A stretch of 64,000 bases of DNA, taken from NCBI GenBank assembly GCA_963796325.1, contig CAWCLF010000001.1:2418001-2482000 (forward strand), given 5' to 3'. This document shows positions 23,750-33,805 of the stretch, in pieces; position 1 is the stretch's first letter, and each line of letters begins with the position of its first letter. The stretch comes from CAVYGN01 sp963796325. GTDB lineage: Bacteria; Spirochaetota; Brevinematia; Brevinematales; JAOACQ01. A model generated the notes under the pieces. That model was not told the origin of the DNA and searched no databases. It saw nothing but the letters and a program-made list of their open reading frames with translations. The position numbers were made by a program, and so were the translations under genes.

Positions 23750-26410
23750 ATGACGGAAGACAAGAGTAATAGCGCCGGAACGCCGGACAGCGCCCCTCTG
23801 ACGCCTATGGTAAGGCAATACAATGAAATAAAAGCTCGCCACCGCGACAAGATCCTTCTTTTCCGCGTAGGCGATTTTTATGAAATGTTTTTCGACGATG
23901 CAAGGCAAGCCGCCGGAATACTGAATATAGCTCTGACATCCCGCAACGATATGCCGATGGCGGGCTTCCCCTATCATGCGGCGTCAGGATATATACAAAA
24001 ACTTATCGCGGCGGGTAAAAAAGCCGCAGTCTGCGAACAGCTGGAAGACCCTTCCAAAGCAAAAGGCCTTGTAAAGCGCGATATCGTCAGCATTATCACT
24101 CCCGGCACAATCCTGGATGAAAATCAGCTCGAAAAAAAAAGGAACAATTATTTATTGTCCGTTTACGGCGATATTAAAAATTTAGGGCTCTCGTTTATGG
24201 ATATATCCACGGGAAGCCTTCACGCCATGTCCGGCTCCCCGCTATCGTCATCCTATGACCGGCTGCGGCTGGTCCGCGATCTTTCGGCGAAGTTTTCGCC
24301 TTCCGAGATCATCTATAATGAAAATCTGAAAACGGATAAACTTGTTCTGCCGGAGCTCCAAAATTCCGGGATTTTGAACGAAGTATTCCCGGAATGGTAT
24401 TTCGGGGATTTTTCCGGGTCTGAAATCAGCCTGAAGTTTCCGGAATTAGGGGAAGACAGGGCATTAAGGAAAAGCCTGCTCGGCCTTTTCCATTATATTT
24501 TCGAGACCCAGGGGGAGAAAAGCGGCATATTTTTCAAAAACATTCAATCCGCCCTTCAAAAAATAAATATAATGAACGGTGAAGCGATCCTTGAGATGGA
24601 CGATTTCACCATCAGGAACCTCGAACTTGTCAGGAATATGCAGGATGGAAGCAAGAAATATACCCTTCTCGATGTGATCGATTCGACCCTGACCCCGATG
24701 GGCGGCAGGCTCCTGCGCCAATGGATTATGATGCCCCTGTTCGAAAAATCCTCCATCTATAAAAGGCAGAACCTTACCGAGGCCTTTTTTGACGATCCCT
24801 TACTCGTAAGCCGGGTGCGGGAAATCCTGTTGAAGATCGGCGATATCGAAAGACTGTCGTCGCGCATAGCCATGAGACGCATCATCCCGAAAGAAGTTGT
24901 TGCATTGTCATCGAGTCTGAAATACGCTCCGGTTCTAAAAAAAATCCTCGCCGGGACGGGCGAACTGAAAGATCTTGCCGAAAGCCTTCCCGATCTTTCC
25001 TGCATATCGGCCTTCATAGACAGCGCTTTACTGGAAGAACCTTCCTCCTCGTTCGGCGGAGAGGTTATTAAAGAAGGCTTCGACGGCGAACTTGATAAAG
25101 AGAGAAGCCTCTTAAGGGAGGGTCATGATTATATTGTCAAACTCCAGGCTGTTGAAAGGGAGAAGACGGGAATATCTTCCCTGAAAGTCAGGTACAACAA
25201 TATATTCGGATACTTTATCGAAGTTTCGAAATCCAACCTGGGAAGCGTTCCCGAAAATTATACACGCAAACAGAGCCTTGTCAATGCCGAGCGTTTCACG
25301 ATCCCCGAACTTTCGGAATTCGAGGAAAAAATCAACAGGGCCTCGGAAATTGTATCAAAGCTCGAGGAGGAAATATTCAGCAGAATAGTTGAAAAGATTT
25401 CCGAAAGCACTCACCTGCTGCAGGAAGAGTCCCATATTATCGCCGAAATCGACGTATTCTCATCGTTCGCGCTGACGGCTAAAGAGAACGATTACAAAAA
25501 GCCCGTCATCAGCGAAGACTCGCAGTTCGTCATACTCGACGGCAGGCATCCGGTTGTCGAGAAATACATGGGAAGGAACCTCTTCGTCCCCAACGACGCC
25601 AGGCTCGACGACACCGACAACAGGATAATCATACTGACCGGCCCCAATATGGCCGGGAAATCGACATATCTGCGGCAGAACGCCCTGATAGCGATAATGG
25701 CCCAGATAGGGAGCTACGTACCCGCCCGTGAAGCCAGGATCGGCCTAATCGACAGGATCTTCACGAGAATAGGCGCGTCGGACAATCTTTCGCAGGGCGA
25801 AAGCACCTTTCTTGTAGAAATGAAGGAAGCCGCAAATATAATAAGGGGATCGACTCCTAAAAGCCTGATAATAATGGATGAACTCGGACGCGGCACGTCG
25901 ACTTACGACGGACTTTCGATAGCCTGGTCGGTGATAGAATACCTCCATGAACATCCGGAAAAGGCCGGCAGGACCCTCTTTGCCACACATTACCATGAAC
26001 TTACACGCCTGGGGTTGAAAAAGGGCATCGTAAACTTCAATATCGCGGTAAGGGAATACAGGGACGAACTTGTTTTCCTCCGGAAAGTCATAGAAGGCCC
26101 TGCGGACAGGAGCTACGGTATTTACGTTGCAAAACTCGCCGGCATACCTTCCGAAATAATCGAAAGGGCAAAAATAATACTGGAGACCCTTGAATCCGAA
26201 GGAGACGAGGCCCGCAGCAGGATTGAAACGATATTCGACAATGAATACAGGAAAGGCGCCGGATCGAAGACCTCCTCCGCCGAAATAGGCCTTTTCACCG
26301 ATAACACATATGCGAGCGTCGCCGATAAAATAAAAAATATCGATATTAACAGGATAACTCCCCTGGAAGCCATTGCCTTCCTTGCCGAAATAAAAAAAAC
26401 AATAACATAG
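23750..26410 (+). CDS. mutS: DNA mismatch repair ATPase MutS
   Basis: The 886-aa full-length protein has the mismatch-reading F-x-E motif in GDFYEMF (Phe43, Glu45), connector, lever and clamp regions, and the ABC ATPase with Walker A GPNMAGKST (residues 631-639), signature region LSQGESTFLVEM, Walker B SLIIMDELGRGTST and the His of ATHYHEL. It recognises base mismatches and loops and recruits MutL. Last gene of the cNMP-purB-mutS group. Confidence 0.97.
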   Translation: MTEDKSNSAGTPDSAPLTPMVRQYNEIKARHRDKILLFRVGDFYEMFFDDARQAAGILNIALTSRNDMPMAGFPYHAASGYIQKLIAAGKKAAVCEQLEDPSKAKGLVKRDIVSIITPGTILDENQLEKKRNNYLLSVYGDIKNLGLSFMDISTGSLHAMSGSPLSSSYDRLRLVRDLSAKFSPSEIIYNENLKTDKLVLPELQNSGILNEVFPEWYFGDFSGSEISLKFPELGEDRALRKSLLGLFHYIFETQGEKSGIFFKNIQSALQKINIMNGEAILEMDDFTIRNLELVRNMQDGSKKYTLLDVIDSTLTPMGGRLLRQWIMMPLFEKSSIYKRQNLTEAFFDDPLLVSRVREILLKIGDIERLSSRIAMRRIIPKEVVALSSSLKYAPVLKKILAGTGELKDLAESLPDLSCISAFIDSALLEEPSSSFGGEVIKEGFDGELDKERSLLREGHDYIVKLQAVEREKTGISSLKVRYNNIFGYFIEVSKSNLGSVPENYTRKQSLVNAERFTIPELSEFEEKINRASEIVSKLEEEIFSRIVEKISESTHLLQEESHIIAEIDVFSSFALTAKENDYKKPVISEDSQFVILDGRHPVVEKYMGRNLFVPNDARLDDTDNRIIILTGPNMAGKSTYLRQNALIAIMAQIGSYVPAREARIGLIDRIFTRIGASDNLSQGESTFLVEMKEAANIIRGSTPKSLIIMDELGRGTSTYDGLSIAWSVIEYLHEHPEKAGRTLFATHYHELTRLGLKKGIVNFNIAVREYRDELVFLRKVIEGPADRSYGIYVAKLAGIPSEIIERAKIILETLESEGDEARSRIETIFDNEYRKGAGSKTSSAEIGLFTDNTYASVADKIKNIDINRITPLEAIAFLAEIKKTIT

Positions 26411-26456
26411 CCGGTAGCAGGCGGATGATTAACTTTCAATCTAACCTTCAATAATC

Positions 26457-26485
26457 TTGACGATTTTGTCTTTTTTACTTATATT
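26457..26485 (+). promoter_or_regulatory. groEL promoter
   Basis: TTGACG (26457-26462) and TATATT (26480-26485) have 17-nt spacing, with AAAGGAGAG before the ATG. No CIRCE inverted repeat was found here, so HrcA control is not supported. Confidence 0.7.
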
Positions 26486-26521
26486 TTTACATTAAATTTT
26501 TTAATATAAAGGAGAGTAAAT

Positions 26522-28150
26522 ATGTCTAAAGAACTATTATTTTCAAGCGACGCCCACCAGAAGGTCCTGGCCGGGGTCGAAAAACTCACAAATGCAGTCG
26601 GTGCTACCCTGGGCCCGAGGGGCCGGAACGTAGTCATCGACAAGAAATTCGGCGCTCCTACAATAACAAGGGACGGCGTTACGGTTGCAAAAGAGATCGA
26701 GCTCGAGGACAAGTTTGAAAACATGGGGGCCCAGCTTGTCAAGGAAGTCGCCACAAAAACCAACGATATCGCCGGCGATGGAACCACTACCGCGACGGTG
26801 CTGGCCCATAATATTATCAAGGAAGGTTTTAAAAACGTCACCGCAGGTTCGAACCCGACGCTGATCAAAAAGGGAATCGACAAGGCTGTAACAAAGATTG
26901 TCGAAGAAATCAAAAAAATGTCTAAAGCGGTTTCAGGAAGAGAGGAAATCCGCGATGTTGCTGCCATTTCAGCCAATAACGACAACACGATAGGCGAATA
27001 CATTGCCGACGCTATGGACAAGGTCGGAAAAGACGGAGTTATTACCGTCGAAGAGTCGAAATCAATGGATACTACTGTGGAAGTGGTCGAAGGCATGCAG
27101 TTCGACAGGGGTTACCTTTCAGCCTACATGGTTACGAACTCCGAAAATATGACGGCTGAACTCGAAGAACCCTACATACTTATAAACGACAAGAAAATAT
27201 CGTCGCTCAAGGAAATAGTTCCCCTTCTCGAGAAAATCGCCCAGAGCGGCAAACCCCTTCTGATCGTCGCAGAGGATGTGGACGGGGAGGCTCTTGCGAC
27301 CCTGATCGTGAACAAGCTCAGGGGGACCCTGAACAGTGTTGCAGTTAAAGCACCGGCTTTCGGCGACAGGAGAAAAGCTATGCTGGAAGATATTGCCGTT
27401 CTTACAAAGGCGCAGGTGATCTCCGAGGAAAAGGGCATGAAGATCGAAAATGTAACTCTGAACGACCTCGGACGCGCCAAGAAGATCAAAGTCGACAAGG
27501 ACAATACGGTCATAGTCGACGGCGCCGGTTCCAAGGAATCGATCCAGGCGCGCATAAAACAGATAAAGAAGCAGATCGAGGACTCAACCTCCGATTACGA
27601 CAAGGAAAAACTCCAGGAAAGGCTTGCCAAGATCTCGGGCGGCGTTGCCGTTATCAAGGTCGGAGCCGCAACCGAAGTCGAACTCAAGGAGAAAAAGGCA
27701 AGAGTCGAAGACGCCCTTTCCGCTACAAAAGCCGCAGTCGAGGAAGGCATCGTTCCCGGAGGAGGCCTATCGCTTCTCAAGTGCCAGAAAGTGCTCGACA
27801 ATCTCAAATTCGACAGCCCCGAGGAAAAGGTCGGCATAGATATCATCAGGAAAGCCCTCGAGGCTCCGATGAGGATGATTGCGGACAATGCAGGAATCGA
27901 CGGCTCGGTAGTCGTTCATGAAGCCAAGGAATCGAAAGAAGGCTTCGGCTACAACGCGCTTTCCGACGAATGGGTAGACATGTTCAAAGCCGGGATCATA
28001 GATCCTGCTAAAGTTGAAAGAATCGCCCTGCAGAACGCCGCAAGTATCGCCGGCCTCCTGCTCATCACGGAAGTTCTTATTACAGATAAACCCGAAAAGG
28101 AAAAGATGCCTCAGATGCCTGGAGGCGGCGGAATGGGCGATATGTACTAG
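26522..28150 (+). CDS. groEL: Chaperonin GroEL (Hsp60)
   Basis: The 542-aa product is typical: ATLGPRGRNVVID near the start, the ATP-binding GDGTTTATVLA with catalytic Asp, AAVEEGIVPGGGLSLL, and the Gly/Met-rich tail GGGGMGDMY. It folds proteins in the cytoplasm as a double heptamer with GroES. Unusually, groES is not adjacent but lies on the other strand at 42.3 kb. A strong terminator follows. Confidence 0.98.
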   Translation: MSKELLFSSDAHQKVLAGVEKLTNAVGATLGPRGRNVVIDKKFGAPTITRDGVTVAKEIELEDKFENMGAQLVKEVATKTNDIAGDGTTTATVLAHNIIKEGFKNVTAGSNPTLIKKGIDKAVTKIVEEIKKMSKAVSGREEIRDVAAISANNDNTIGEYIADAMDKVGKDGVITVEESKSMDTTVEVVEGMQFDRGYLSAYMVTNSENMTAELEEPYILINDKKISSLKEIVPLLEKIAQSGKPLLIVAEDVDGEALATLIVNKLRGTLNSVAVKAPAFGDRRKAMLEDIAVLTKAQVISEEKGMKIENVTLNDLGRAKKIKVDKDNTVIVDGAGSKESIQARIKQIKKQIEDSTSDYDKEKLQERLAKISGGVAVIKVGAATEVELKEKKARVEDALSATKAAVEEGIVPGGGLSLLKCQKVLDNLKFDSPEEKVGIDIIRKALEAPMRMIADNAGIDGSVVVHEAKESKEGFGYNALSDEWVDMFKAGIIDPAKVERIALQNAASIAGLLLITEVLITDKPEKEKMPQMPGGGGMGDMY

Positions 28151-28176
28151 AAGATTGATAAACGAAATTAATTTAC

Positions 28177-28215
28177 CCGCCTCTCGCCGGTTACCGGCGA
28201 GGGGCGGTTTTTTTT
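28177..28215 (+). terminator. Strong rho-independent terminator of groEL
   Basis: A 14-bp stem with one G-U (28177-28190 with 28194-28207) and a TTA loop is followed by eight T residues. The loop TTA is also the stop codon (TAA, minus strand) of the convergent AraC-type gene, whose last codons form the right arm. Confidence 0.95.
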
Positions 28216-29594
28216 GAAAGATATTCGGTCGGGGTCATGCCCGTGATCTTTTTGAAGGCCTTGTAAAAAGTAGATTTGGAATTGAAGCCCGAATCGTACG
28301 CGATTTGCAGGATATTGCCGATATGGGCGCCGGAATTCATCAGCTTTTTCGCTTCCCGGATGCGATAGGTGCTGAGGAAATCATAAAAATTATTTTTTTT
28401 ATATTCATTCAATATAATGGAAAGGCGCGTCCTCGGGATATTAAGTATTTCGGAGAGGCCTGGGAGGGTCAGGTCGGGGTTTAAATAGAGCTTCTCGTTT
28501 TCCATTATTTTTTCTATTTCAAGAATCTCGCCTGCAAGCAATTCCGGATCTATCTGACTTTTACTTTTAACGGGGATGTTAGTTATCACTATTGTCTTCC
28601 CTGTAACATTATCTTTATAATCGAAGAGATAAAAAACCTGGGCCCTCAGTAAATATGAACCATCGCGCGACTCGATCCTTATATCAGACTGAAAACGGTC
28701 GGGCGACCCGGTCAATTTCAGGATTTCAGGAAAAACAGCCGCGCTTTGCAAGAAGGGTTTCCCGATGCTCTTTTTATTTAATCCCTTGAATAGTTTCTGC
28801 GATCCGGGGGTAAAATCGACAATATTATCATTGTTATCAAGTATTATCATATCGTTGGTAACGGTTTCCAGGATGGTTTTCCATTTAAGCGGCTGAGCAT
28901 CGAACAAGCGGTACCTGACCAGCCCTAAAGCGAAAAGAGGGCCGACTATGGCCAGGACCAGGGGATTATAATCCAGCCCCTTTAATATGGATATAACCCC
29001 GATTTGAGAAGCTACATAACCCACCCAGGGAATGAGGGAGGCGATCATCATAATTCCGGCCTGTTTCCGGAAAATCGTAGCGGATTGGAAATAAACGGTT
29101 ATAAATAATATGTTTCCCGCTAACACGCAGATGCTGAGGTAGACGATAAATAACCAGTAAAACGGACCTTTTGTGAAGCTGATAACCGGGTAAGGATTTT
29201 CAATATCAATGAAAGTAGTTTTATAAACAAGGTGGAAATAATTATCTGTAAGCTTTAGAAATATACCGATTAAAGGAATAATTAAGAGGAAAAAAATAGT
29301 CCATTTATTAAGATAACGGCTTTTGCCGCTGTATATTAACGCAAGTACGATAAAGCAGGGGCCGAAAAACCAGCTGCCTATGCAATAGAAATCCACCCAG
29401 AATATTTTCCATTCAAGAGAAGGGGTAATCATCTGAAGCGCATGTCCGCACGAGTAAATCGCCAGGCTGAACATCAAAAAAGAAAAAGCCTTCCGGCCTA
29501 TTAATAATCCGCTGAAAGCGCCGTATAATCCCAGGGATAATAACATAATAGTTGAAAGAATCAATAAAATGAAGATGTAGATCCAGGGTATCAT
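28191..29594 (-). CDS. Membrane-anchored AraC-family regulator (7TM + PAS-like + HTH)
   Basis: The 467-aa product begins with about seven hydrophobic helices (residues 1-225) of the kind found at the N-terminus of 7TM sensor kinases, including EWKIFWVDFYCIGSWFFGPCF. A PAS-like segment follows (about 240-340: ILDNNDNIVDFTPGSQKLFKG). The C-terminus is a two-helix-turn-helix AraC DNA-binding domain (about 365-460: IREAKKLMNSG, IAYDSGFNSKSTFYKAFKKITGMTPTEY). It would sense a signal at the membrane and act directly on DNA. Target genes are unknown; the divergent CsgG-like gene is a candidate. The final residues TAPRR are encoded in the groEL terminator. Confidence 0.88.
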   Translation of the reverse strand: MIPWIYIFILLILSTIMLLSLGLYGAFSGLLIGRKAFSFLMFSLAIYSCGHALQMITPSLEWKIFWVDFYCIGSWFFGPCFIVLALIYSGKSRYLNKWTIFFLLIIPLIGIFLKLTDNYFHLVYKTTFIDIENPYPVISFTKGPFYWLFIVYLSICVLAGNILFITVYFQSATIFRKQAGIMMIASLIPWVGYVASQIGVISILKGLDYNPLVLAIVGPLFALGLVRYRLFDAQPLKWKTILETVTNDMIILDNNDNIVDFTPGSQKLFKGLNKKSIGKPFLQSAAVFPEILKLTGSPDRFQSDIRIESRDGSYLLRAQVFYLFDYKDNVTGKTIVITNIPVKSKSQIDPELLAGEILEIEKIMENEKLYLNPDLTLPGLSEILNIPRTRLSIILNEYKKNNFYDFLSTYRIREAKKLMNSGAHIGNILQIAYDSGFNSKSTFYKAFKKITGMTPTEYLSKKTAPRR

Positions 29595-29780
29595 CGGACC
29601 CTCTTAAAAATAAACCCGTTATGCCGTAAAAAAATTATAGTGTTAAGGAAAAAATAATACAAGCAATAGTCCTAATGAATACAGACGGACGACAAACCTG
29701 TATTTACCGCTTAAAATATACTATGGAAATAGAAAGGCGGAATTTAGAAAGCGGGGCTGAAAGGATCAAAGGAGTGATAT

Positions 29781-31165
29781 ATGCATTTAAAAGTCTTTCT
29801 TGGCGTATCCCTTTTTATCGGCCTGTTTTTTTCTCCTGTTTTTTCCAAAGAAAGCGGAAATCCCGGGAACGAACCGGCCGCCGGGCGGGAAAAGGTTGTT
29901 ATACTGCCGTTTCATAATGATACGGATACCAGGCAGTACTTAAACTCGGGTCTTTTCCGGAAAATTTTTTCCAGGTATTTTTTTACCTTCATCAGCATCC
30001 TCCCGGTTATCGATGTCCCGGATATGGGGAAGGATAACGGCATAGCGCTTTCATCCTCCAATATACAGGCATTCTCGGACCGGGAAAAGGCGAGGATTGT
30101 AATTTACGGCCGCTACCGTTTAACCGGCCCGAAAGCCGAACCTAAAATCATTGCACAGCTCGTAGCTTACGACGGCACCGGCAGGACCAATATTTTTAAT
30201 AAAACTTACGAAACGACAACCGGACCCGATGTTTTCGAGGATATAGACGCCATGATCTCCGAAGTTATGAAAGGGGCCCTGAATATCGATGTAAAAAATA
30301 TCGCCGCCATAAACTTCAGGAATTTCAGGATCGCTAACGAAACATACCGGCTTTATGTTAACGACCGCCTGGTAGCCTCCCCGTCCAATACAAACTTTTC
30401 CTTAGTTTTGAAAGTCATGCCTGAAACAAATTATTCGATTTTACTAAAACAGGCAGGGGGGGCAGGACCGTTCTTAAAACGGACGTCCGCCTCGCCCTTA
30501 ACGACTCCACAAATATAAGCTATACGGGGTTCGGTGCAGTCAGGATCGGGGGAATATATTTGAGAGACCGGTTAAAAAATTACGGCCTTAATTTTGACGG
30601 CAGACAGGTTCCCGAGAATAGCTATCTTACTAATGTTCCAACCGATTATACGCATAATGTGACCCTTGTCGAAAACCTCTCGAACACAAATTACTCTGCT
30701 AATATCGACATTTACGACAACCAGGCCGCACAGGTTACGCCCCTGGCCGGCGCATACGGAAGCCTCCATGCCGAACTGTTAAGCCTGGATTTCGATATGG
30801 CAAGCCTGATAATACAGTATTTTCCATTTGACCGGTATTTTTTTATCGGCGCCGGGGGCGGCTTCTCTTACGCCGACCATTATTACTACGGTATTTCCCC
30901 CCTTTTGGAAATAGGCTATTACTGGATCGGAGATATGGCATATAATTTCCGTATCGGAACCGGGATTATCGGCAGGGCCAATTTTGTCCTGCCCCTGGGA
31001 AAAGCCCCTGTCCCGGGCGGGTTAACCCCGGCGCTGTTCAACATAGGAATATTCGTCAGCCTCGATTTATATTTCCTGACTGTCTGCCCCGAATGCTATG
31101 TTTACCGGAGCGACAGCGGGCAGTATGCCTTCGAATATACGGCTGCGGCCGGCCTGCATTTTTAG
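29781..31165 (+). pseudogene. CsgG/TolB-like secreted protein with C-terminal beta-barrel-like part, frameshifted at a G7 tract
   Basis: Two consecutive frames make one gene. The first part (29781 to about 30462) has a signal peptide and the nucleotide-independent CsgG/TolB-like N-domain (VVILPFHNDTDTRQYLNSGL, VIYGRYRLTGPKAEPKI). The frame breaks at seven G residues (30456-30462). The other frame continues GRTVLKTDVRLALNDSTNIS, matching the paralogue at 34.3-35.7 kb (GVVLNSGETTNIS), and runs to 31165, ending AAAGLHF. The last half alternates aromatic and small residues like an outer-membrane barrel. Adding one G or losing two restores a product of about 461 aa. It may be a sequencing error, a true pseudogene or phase variation. 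AAAGGAG precedes the ATG. Confidence 0.8.
30456..30462 (+). repeat. G7 homopolymer at the frameshift
   Basis: Seven G residues lie at the exact point where the reading frame of the CsgG-like gene changes. Poly-G tracts are classical slippage sites. Confidence 0.85.
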
Positions 31166-31181
31166 TGAAATGGAGCGGCAT

Positions 31182-32315
31182 ATGCTTAAAAAAATAGCTT
31201 TAATAATAATTCCCGATATCCTTGCACTGTCGGTATTCTTTTTATTTTCCTGCTCTCTTTTATATCCTCCGGGGGCTTACGACAAGCTTAACTCGTATTC
31301 TTCCTCGTCTTCGTCTGCATCTTCGTCTTCAACTCCATCTTCGTCTTCGTCTTCGTCGATTGCCCCCCCTCCCCCTTTTATCATAATTGCCGCCGATTAC
31401 GGCATATCCACCCCAAGTTATCTTTTCATTTCGACAAACAGCGGCAACTCATGGCAAGAGATGACAGCCGCCGGAGCCCAGAACTGGACCACGCTGGCCG
31501 TTTCCGCCGATATGAGCAGGATCTTTGCAAGTTATGGGGCTTATACTGTTCCTTCTGTTGTGTATTATTCATGGAATGGCGGAGCCAGTTGGTCCAGCAG
31601 CGGGACGAGCGACGAGTGGGTAGGGCTCGCCTGTTCGTGGGACGGGAGCCATGTTTTCGGCACGATTTATAACGGAGGCAATTACTGCTATCTATCGGCC
31701 GACGGCGCTCAAACATGGAACACTACTTATCCCTCCGGGACGTACGGCGCATCATGGGCCTGGTGGGGTAACGTTGCCGTAAGTTCGAACGGCAATATTA
31801 TCTGGCTGGTAAACAGCGGAGACGGTTCGCTTAATATTAGTTTATTCTATTCACCCAATTTCGGAACGACATGGAACAATCTTCCTCTCACATGGTGGAG
31901 CGCGGTGGCATATTCCGCCGATAATTCGACCCTCCTTATTACTTCGGATGACGGTTCCGCAATAAGCCTCAATCTCTCGATCGACAATGGGGCAACCTAT
32001 ACCCTCTTAAGCGTTCCTCCGGCAGGGAGTATAGTTTTTGCTCTTTCCGCAGACGGGAGCAGGATGATCGCGGCGGACTATGGCGGCTATCTTTATATAT
32101 CTACAAATAGGGGGAGTACATGGGCCGTGCGCTTGAACGACACGGCCCGGGTTTGGGGATGCGTCGATATTTCCGCCGACGGCATGCGCATGGCGGCCTG
32201 CGACAATGGCGGGGGTACCGGGGGTTACATCTGGATCTCTACAAACGGAGGCGCAACCTGGGTTCAGTCGGCTTCTCCATTGGGTAATTGGTACAAGGTA
32301 GTTATTCAGAAATAG
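31182..32315 (+). CDS. Lipoprotein with Ser-rich linker and seven-bladed Asp-box beta-propeller
   Basis: The product is about 377 aa from ATG 31182 (GGAG 7 nt upstream). A lipoprotein signal ends in LFSC, then a linker of almost pure Ser (about residues 43-66) leads to a beta-propeller. Seven Asp-box-like repeats can be counted: STNSGNSW, SWNGGASW, SADGAQTW, SPNFGTTW, SIDNGATY, STNRGSTW and STNGGATW. That fits a seven-bladed BNR/sialidase-type fold. No sialidase catalytic set is recognisable, so the role is more likely binding than hydrolysis. It is probably surface-exposed on the outer membrane. It lies 16 bp behind the frameshifted CsgG-like gene. Confidence 0.82.
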   Translation: MLKKIALIIIPDILALSVFFLFSCSLLYPPGAYDKLNSYSSSSSSASSSSTPSSSSSSSIAPPPPFIIIAADYGISTPSYLFISTNSGNSWQEMTAAGAQNWTTLAVSADMSRIFASYGAYTVPSVVYYSWNGGASWSSSGTSDEWVGLACSWDGSHVFGTIYNGGNYCYLSADGAQTWNTTYPSGTYGASWAWWGNVAVSSNGNIIWLVNSGDGSLNISLFYSPNFGTTWNNLPLTWWSAVAYSADNSTLLITSDDGSAISLNLSIDNGATYTLLSVPPAGSIVFALSADGSRMIAADYGGYLYISTNRGSTWAVRLNDTARVWGCVDISADGMRMAACDNGGGTGGYIWISTNGGATWVQSASPLGNWYKVVIQK

Positions 32316-32438
32316 CGTTTTTGCATTTATGGTGTAAATCCCCGCCAGGTTGCCGGTCTATCGCTTGCAACTGATATTGCCGGTCGCATAGAATTTTCAG
32401 ATTCCAAAGCGTGCATTTCGAATTCTCACAATGTATTG

Positions 32439-32467
32439 TTGAAAATAATCATGAATTTAAATATAAT
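32439..32467 (+). promoter_or_regulatory. Promoter of the aminotransferase gene
   Basis: TTGAAA (32439-32444) and TATAAT (32462-32467) with 17-nt spacing, about 28 nt before the chosen ATG. This position also rules out the longer ORF start at 32411. Confidence 0.75.
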
Positions 32468-32494
32468 ATTCCTCATGAATGGAGGAACATCAGG

Positions 32495-33805
32495 ATGAGG
32501 AATAATATAATCCATCCGGGCGCCGACGAACTGACCTATGAAATCAGGAAAATCGTTGAAGTTGCGAACAGGATTGAAAAGACCGGAGTTGGCATCTACT
32601 GGGAAAATATAGGCGATCCTGTGGCCAAAGGCGAAGAAGTCCCGTCCTGGATCAGGGATATAGTCGCCGACCTTGTTAAAAACGATAATCAGAGCTATAT
32701 ATATTCTCCTACGAAGGGCCTTTTAGCAACGAGGGAGTATATAGCCCGCGAGCGCAACCTGGAAGGCGGCGCACAGATCGGCCCCGAGGACATCCTCTTT
32801 TTTAACGGCCTGGGGGACGCCATATCGGTCATATATAACTACCTGAATAAAGACGCGCGCGTTATCGGCCCTAATCCGGCTTATTCGACGCATTCGTCCG
32901 CGGAAGCGGCGCACTCGGGGTCAAAACATATAACATACCGCCTCGATCCCGACAACAACTGGTACCCCGATTTAGAAGACTTAAGGGCGAAGATCGTCGA
33001 ACATCCCGAGATCAGCGGCATCCTCATGGTTAATCCGGACAATCCCACCGGCATGGTTTATTCGAAAGACGTGATCAGCAGGGTTGTCGAACTGGCAAGG
33101 GAATTCGATTTGTTTATTATTTCGGATGAAATATACTCCAACCTCTTTTACGGGGGTTCCGTCCATAACAAGCTGGCCTCTGTTATCGACAGCGTCCCGG
33201 GCATCGCCCTGCGCGGAATCTCCAAGGAGTTTCCCTGGCCCGGAGGCCGGTGCGGATGGGCGGAGTTTTACAATACGGACAAAGACAAATCATTCGCCAG
33301 GTATGCCAGGACTATAATAGACGCTAAAATGCTTGAGGTCTGCTCCACTACTCTTCCTCAGAAAGCCCTGCCTATAGTAATGTCCGATCAGAGATATTAC
33401 CCCTACCTGGCCGCGCGCAACGCCCGCTACTGGGAAAAATCGCAGCTCGCTTACGGCATATTCTCCGCAGTTCCCGGCTTTAAAATCAACAAGGCGTTCG
33501 GCGCTTTCTACATGACGGTGCTCTTCAGGGAAGGATATCTGCGTCCCGGGCAATATCTCAAGCCGGCCAATTCCCTGGCTGGGGAGATAATCGAACCGAT
33601 CGCCGGTCCCGAGCTTGACAAGCGTTTTGTTTACCATCTCCTGGCATCAAGAGGCATCTGCATAGTTCCGCTTTCATCGGGTTTCAACTCTGACCTGCTG
33701 GGCTTCAGGATCACTCTCCTCGAACCGGACATCAAAAAATTCGAGTCCGTAATGAAAGAGATAGCGGAAGCTGCAACGGAATATATGGGATCAGTCCCGG
33801 TTTAA
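32495..33805 (+). CDS. PLP-dependent aminotransferase, class I/II
   Basis: The product is about 436 aa, a fold-type I aminotransferase. Visible are ILFFNGLGDAISVIYNYL (cofactor phosphate region), GPNPAYSTHSSAEA, MVNPDNPTGMVYS, IISDEIYSNLFYGG (Asp to the pyridine ring), the PLP lysine in GISKEFPWPGGRCGW (Lys244) and the substrate Arg in LGFRITLLEP. It moves an amino group between an amino acid and a 2-oxo acid in the cytoplasm; the specific substrate is not evident (alanine-, aspartate- or valine-pyruvate-type are possible). ATG 32495 has GGAGG 9 nt upstream and a strong promoter. Its last 4 nt overlap the convergent gene. Confidence 0.88.
   Translation: MRNNIIHPGADELTYEIRKIVEVANRIEKTGVGIYWENIGDPVAKGEEVPSWIRDIVADLVKNDNQSYIYSPTKGLLATREYIARERNLEGGAQIGPEDILFFNGLGDAISVIYNYLNKDARVIGPNPAYSTHSSAEAAHSGSKHITYRLDPDNNWYPDLEDLRAKIVEHPEISGILMVNPDNPTGMVYSKDVISRVVELAREFDLFIISDEIYSNLFYGGSVHNKLASVIDSVPGIALRGISKEFPWPGGRCGWAEFYNTDKDKSFARYARTIIDAKMLEVCSTTLPQKALPIVMSDQRYYPYLAARNARYWEKSQLAYGIFSAVPGFKINKAFGAFYMTVLFREGYLRPGQYLKPANSLAGEIIEPIAGPELDKRFVYHLLASRGICIVPLSSGFNSDLLGFRITLLEPDIKKFESVMKEIAEAATEYMGSVPV

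Noticed and set aside
26411..26521. CIRCE element for HrcA control of groEL
   Set aside because: No TTAGCACTC-N9-GAGTGCTAA-like repeat is visible here or before groES.
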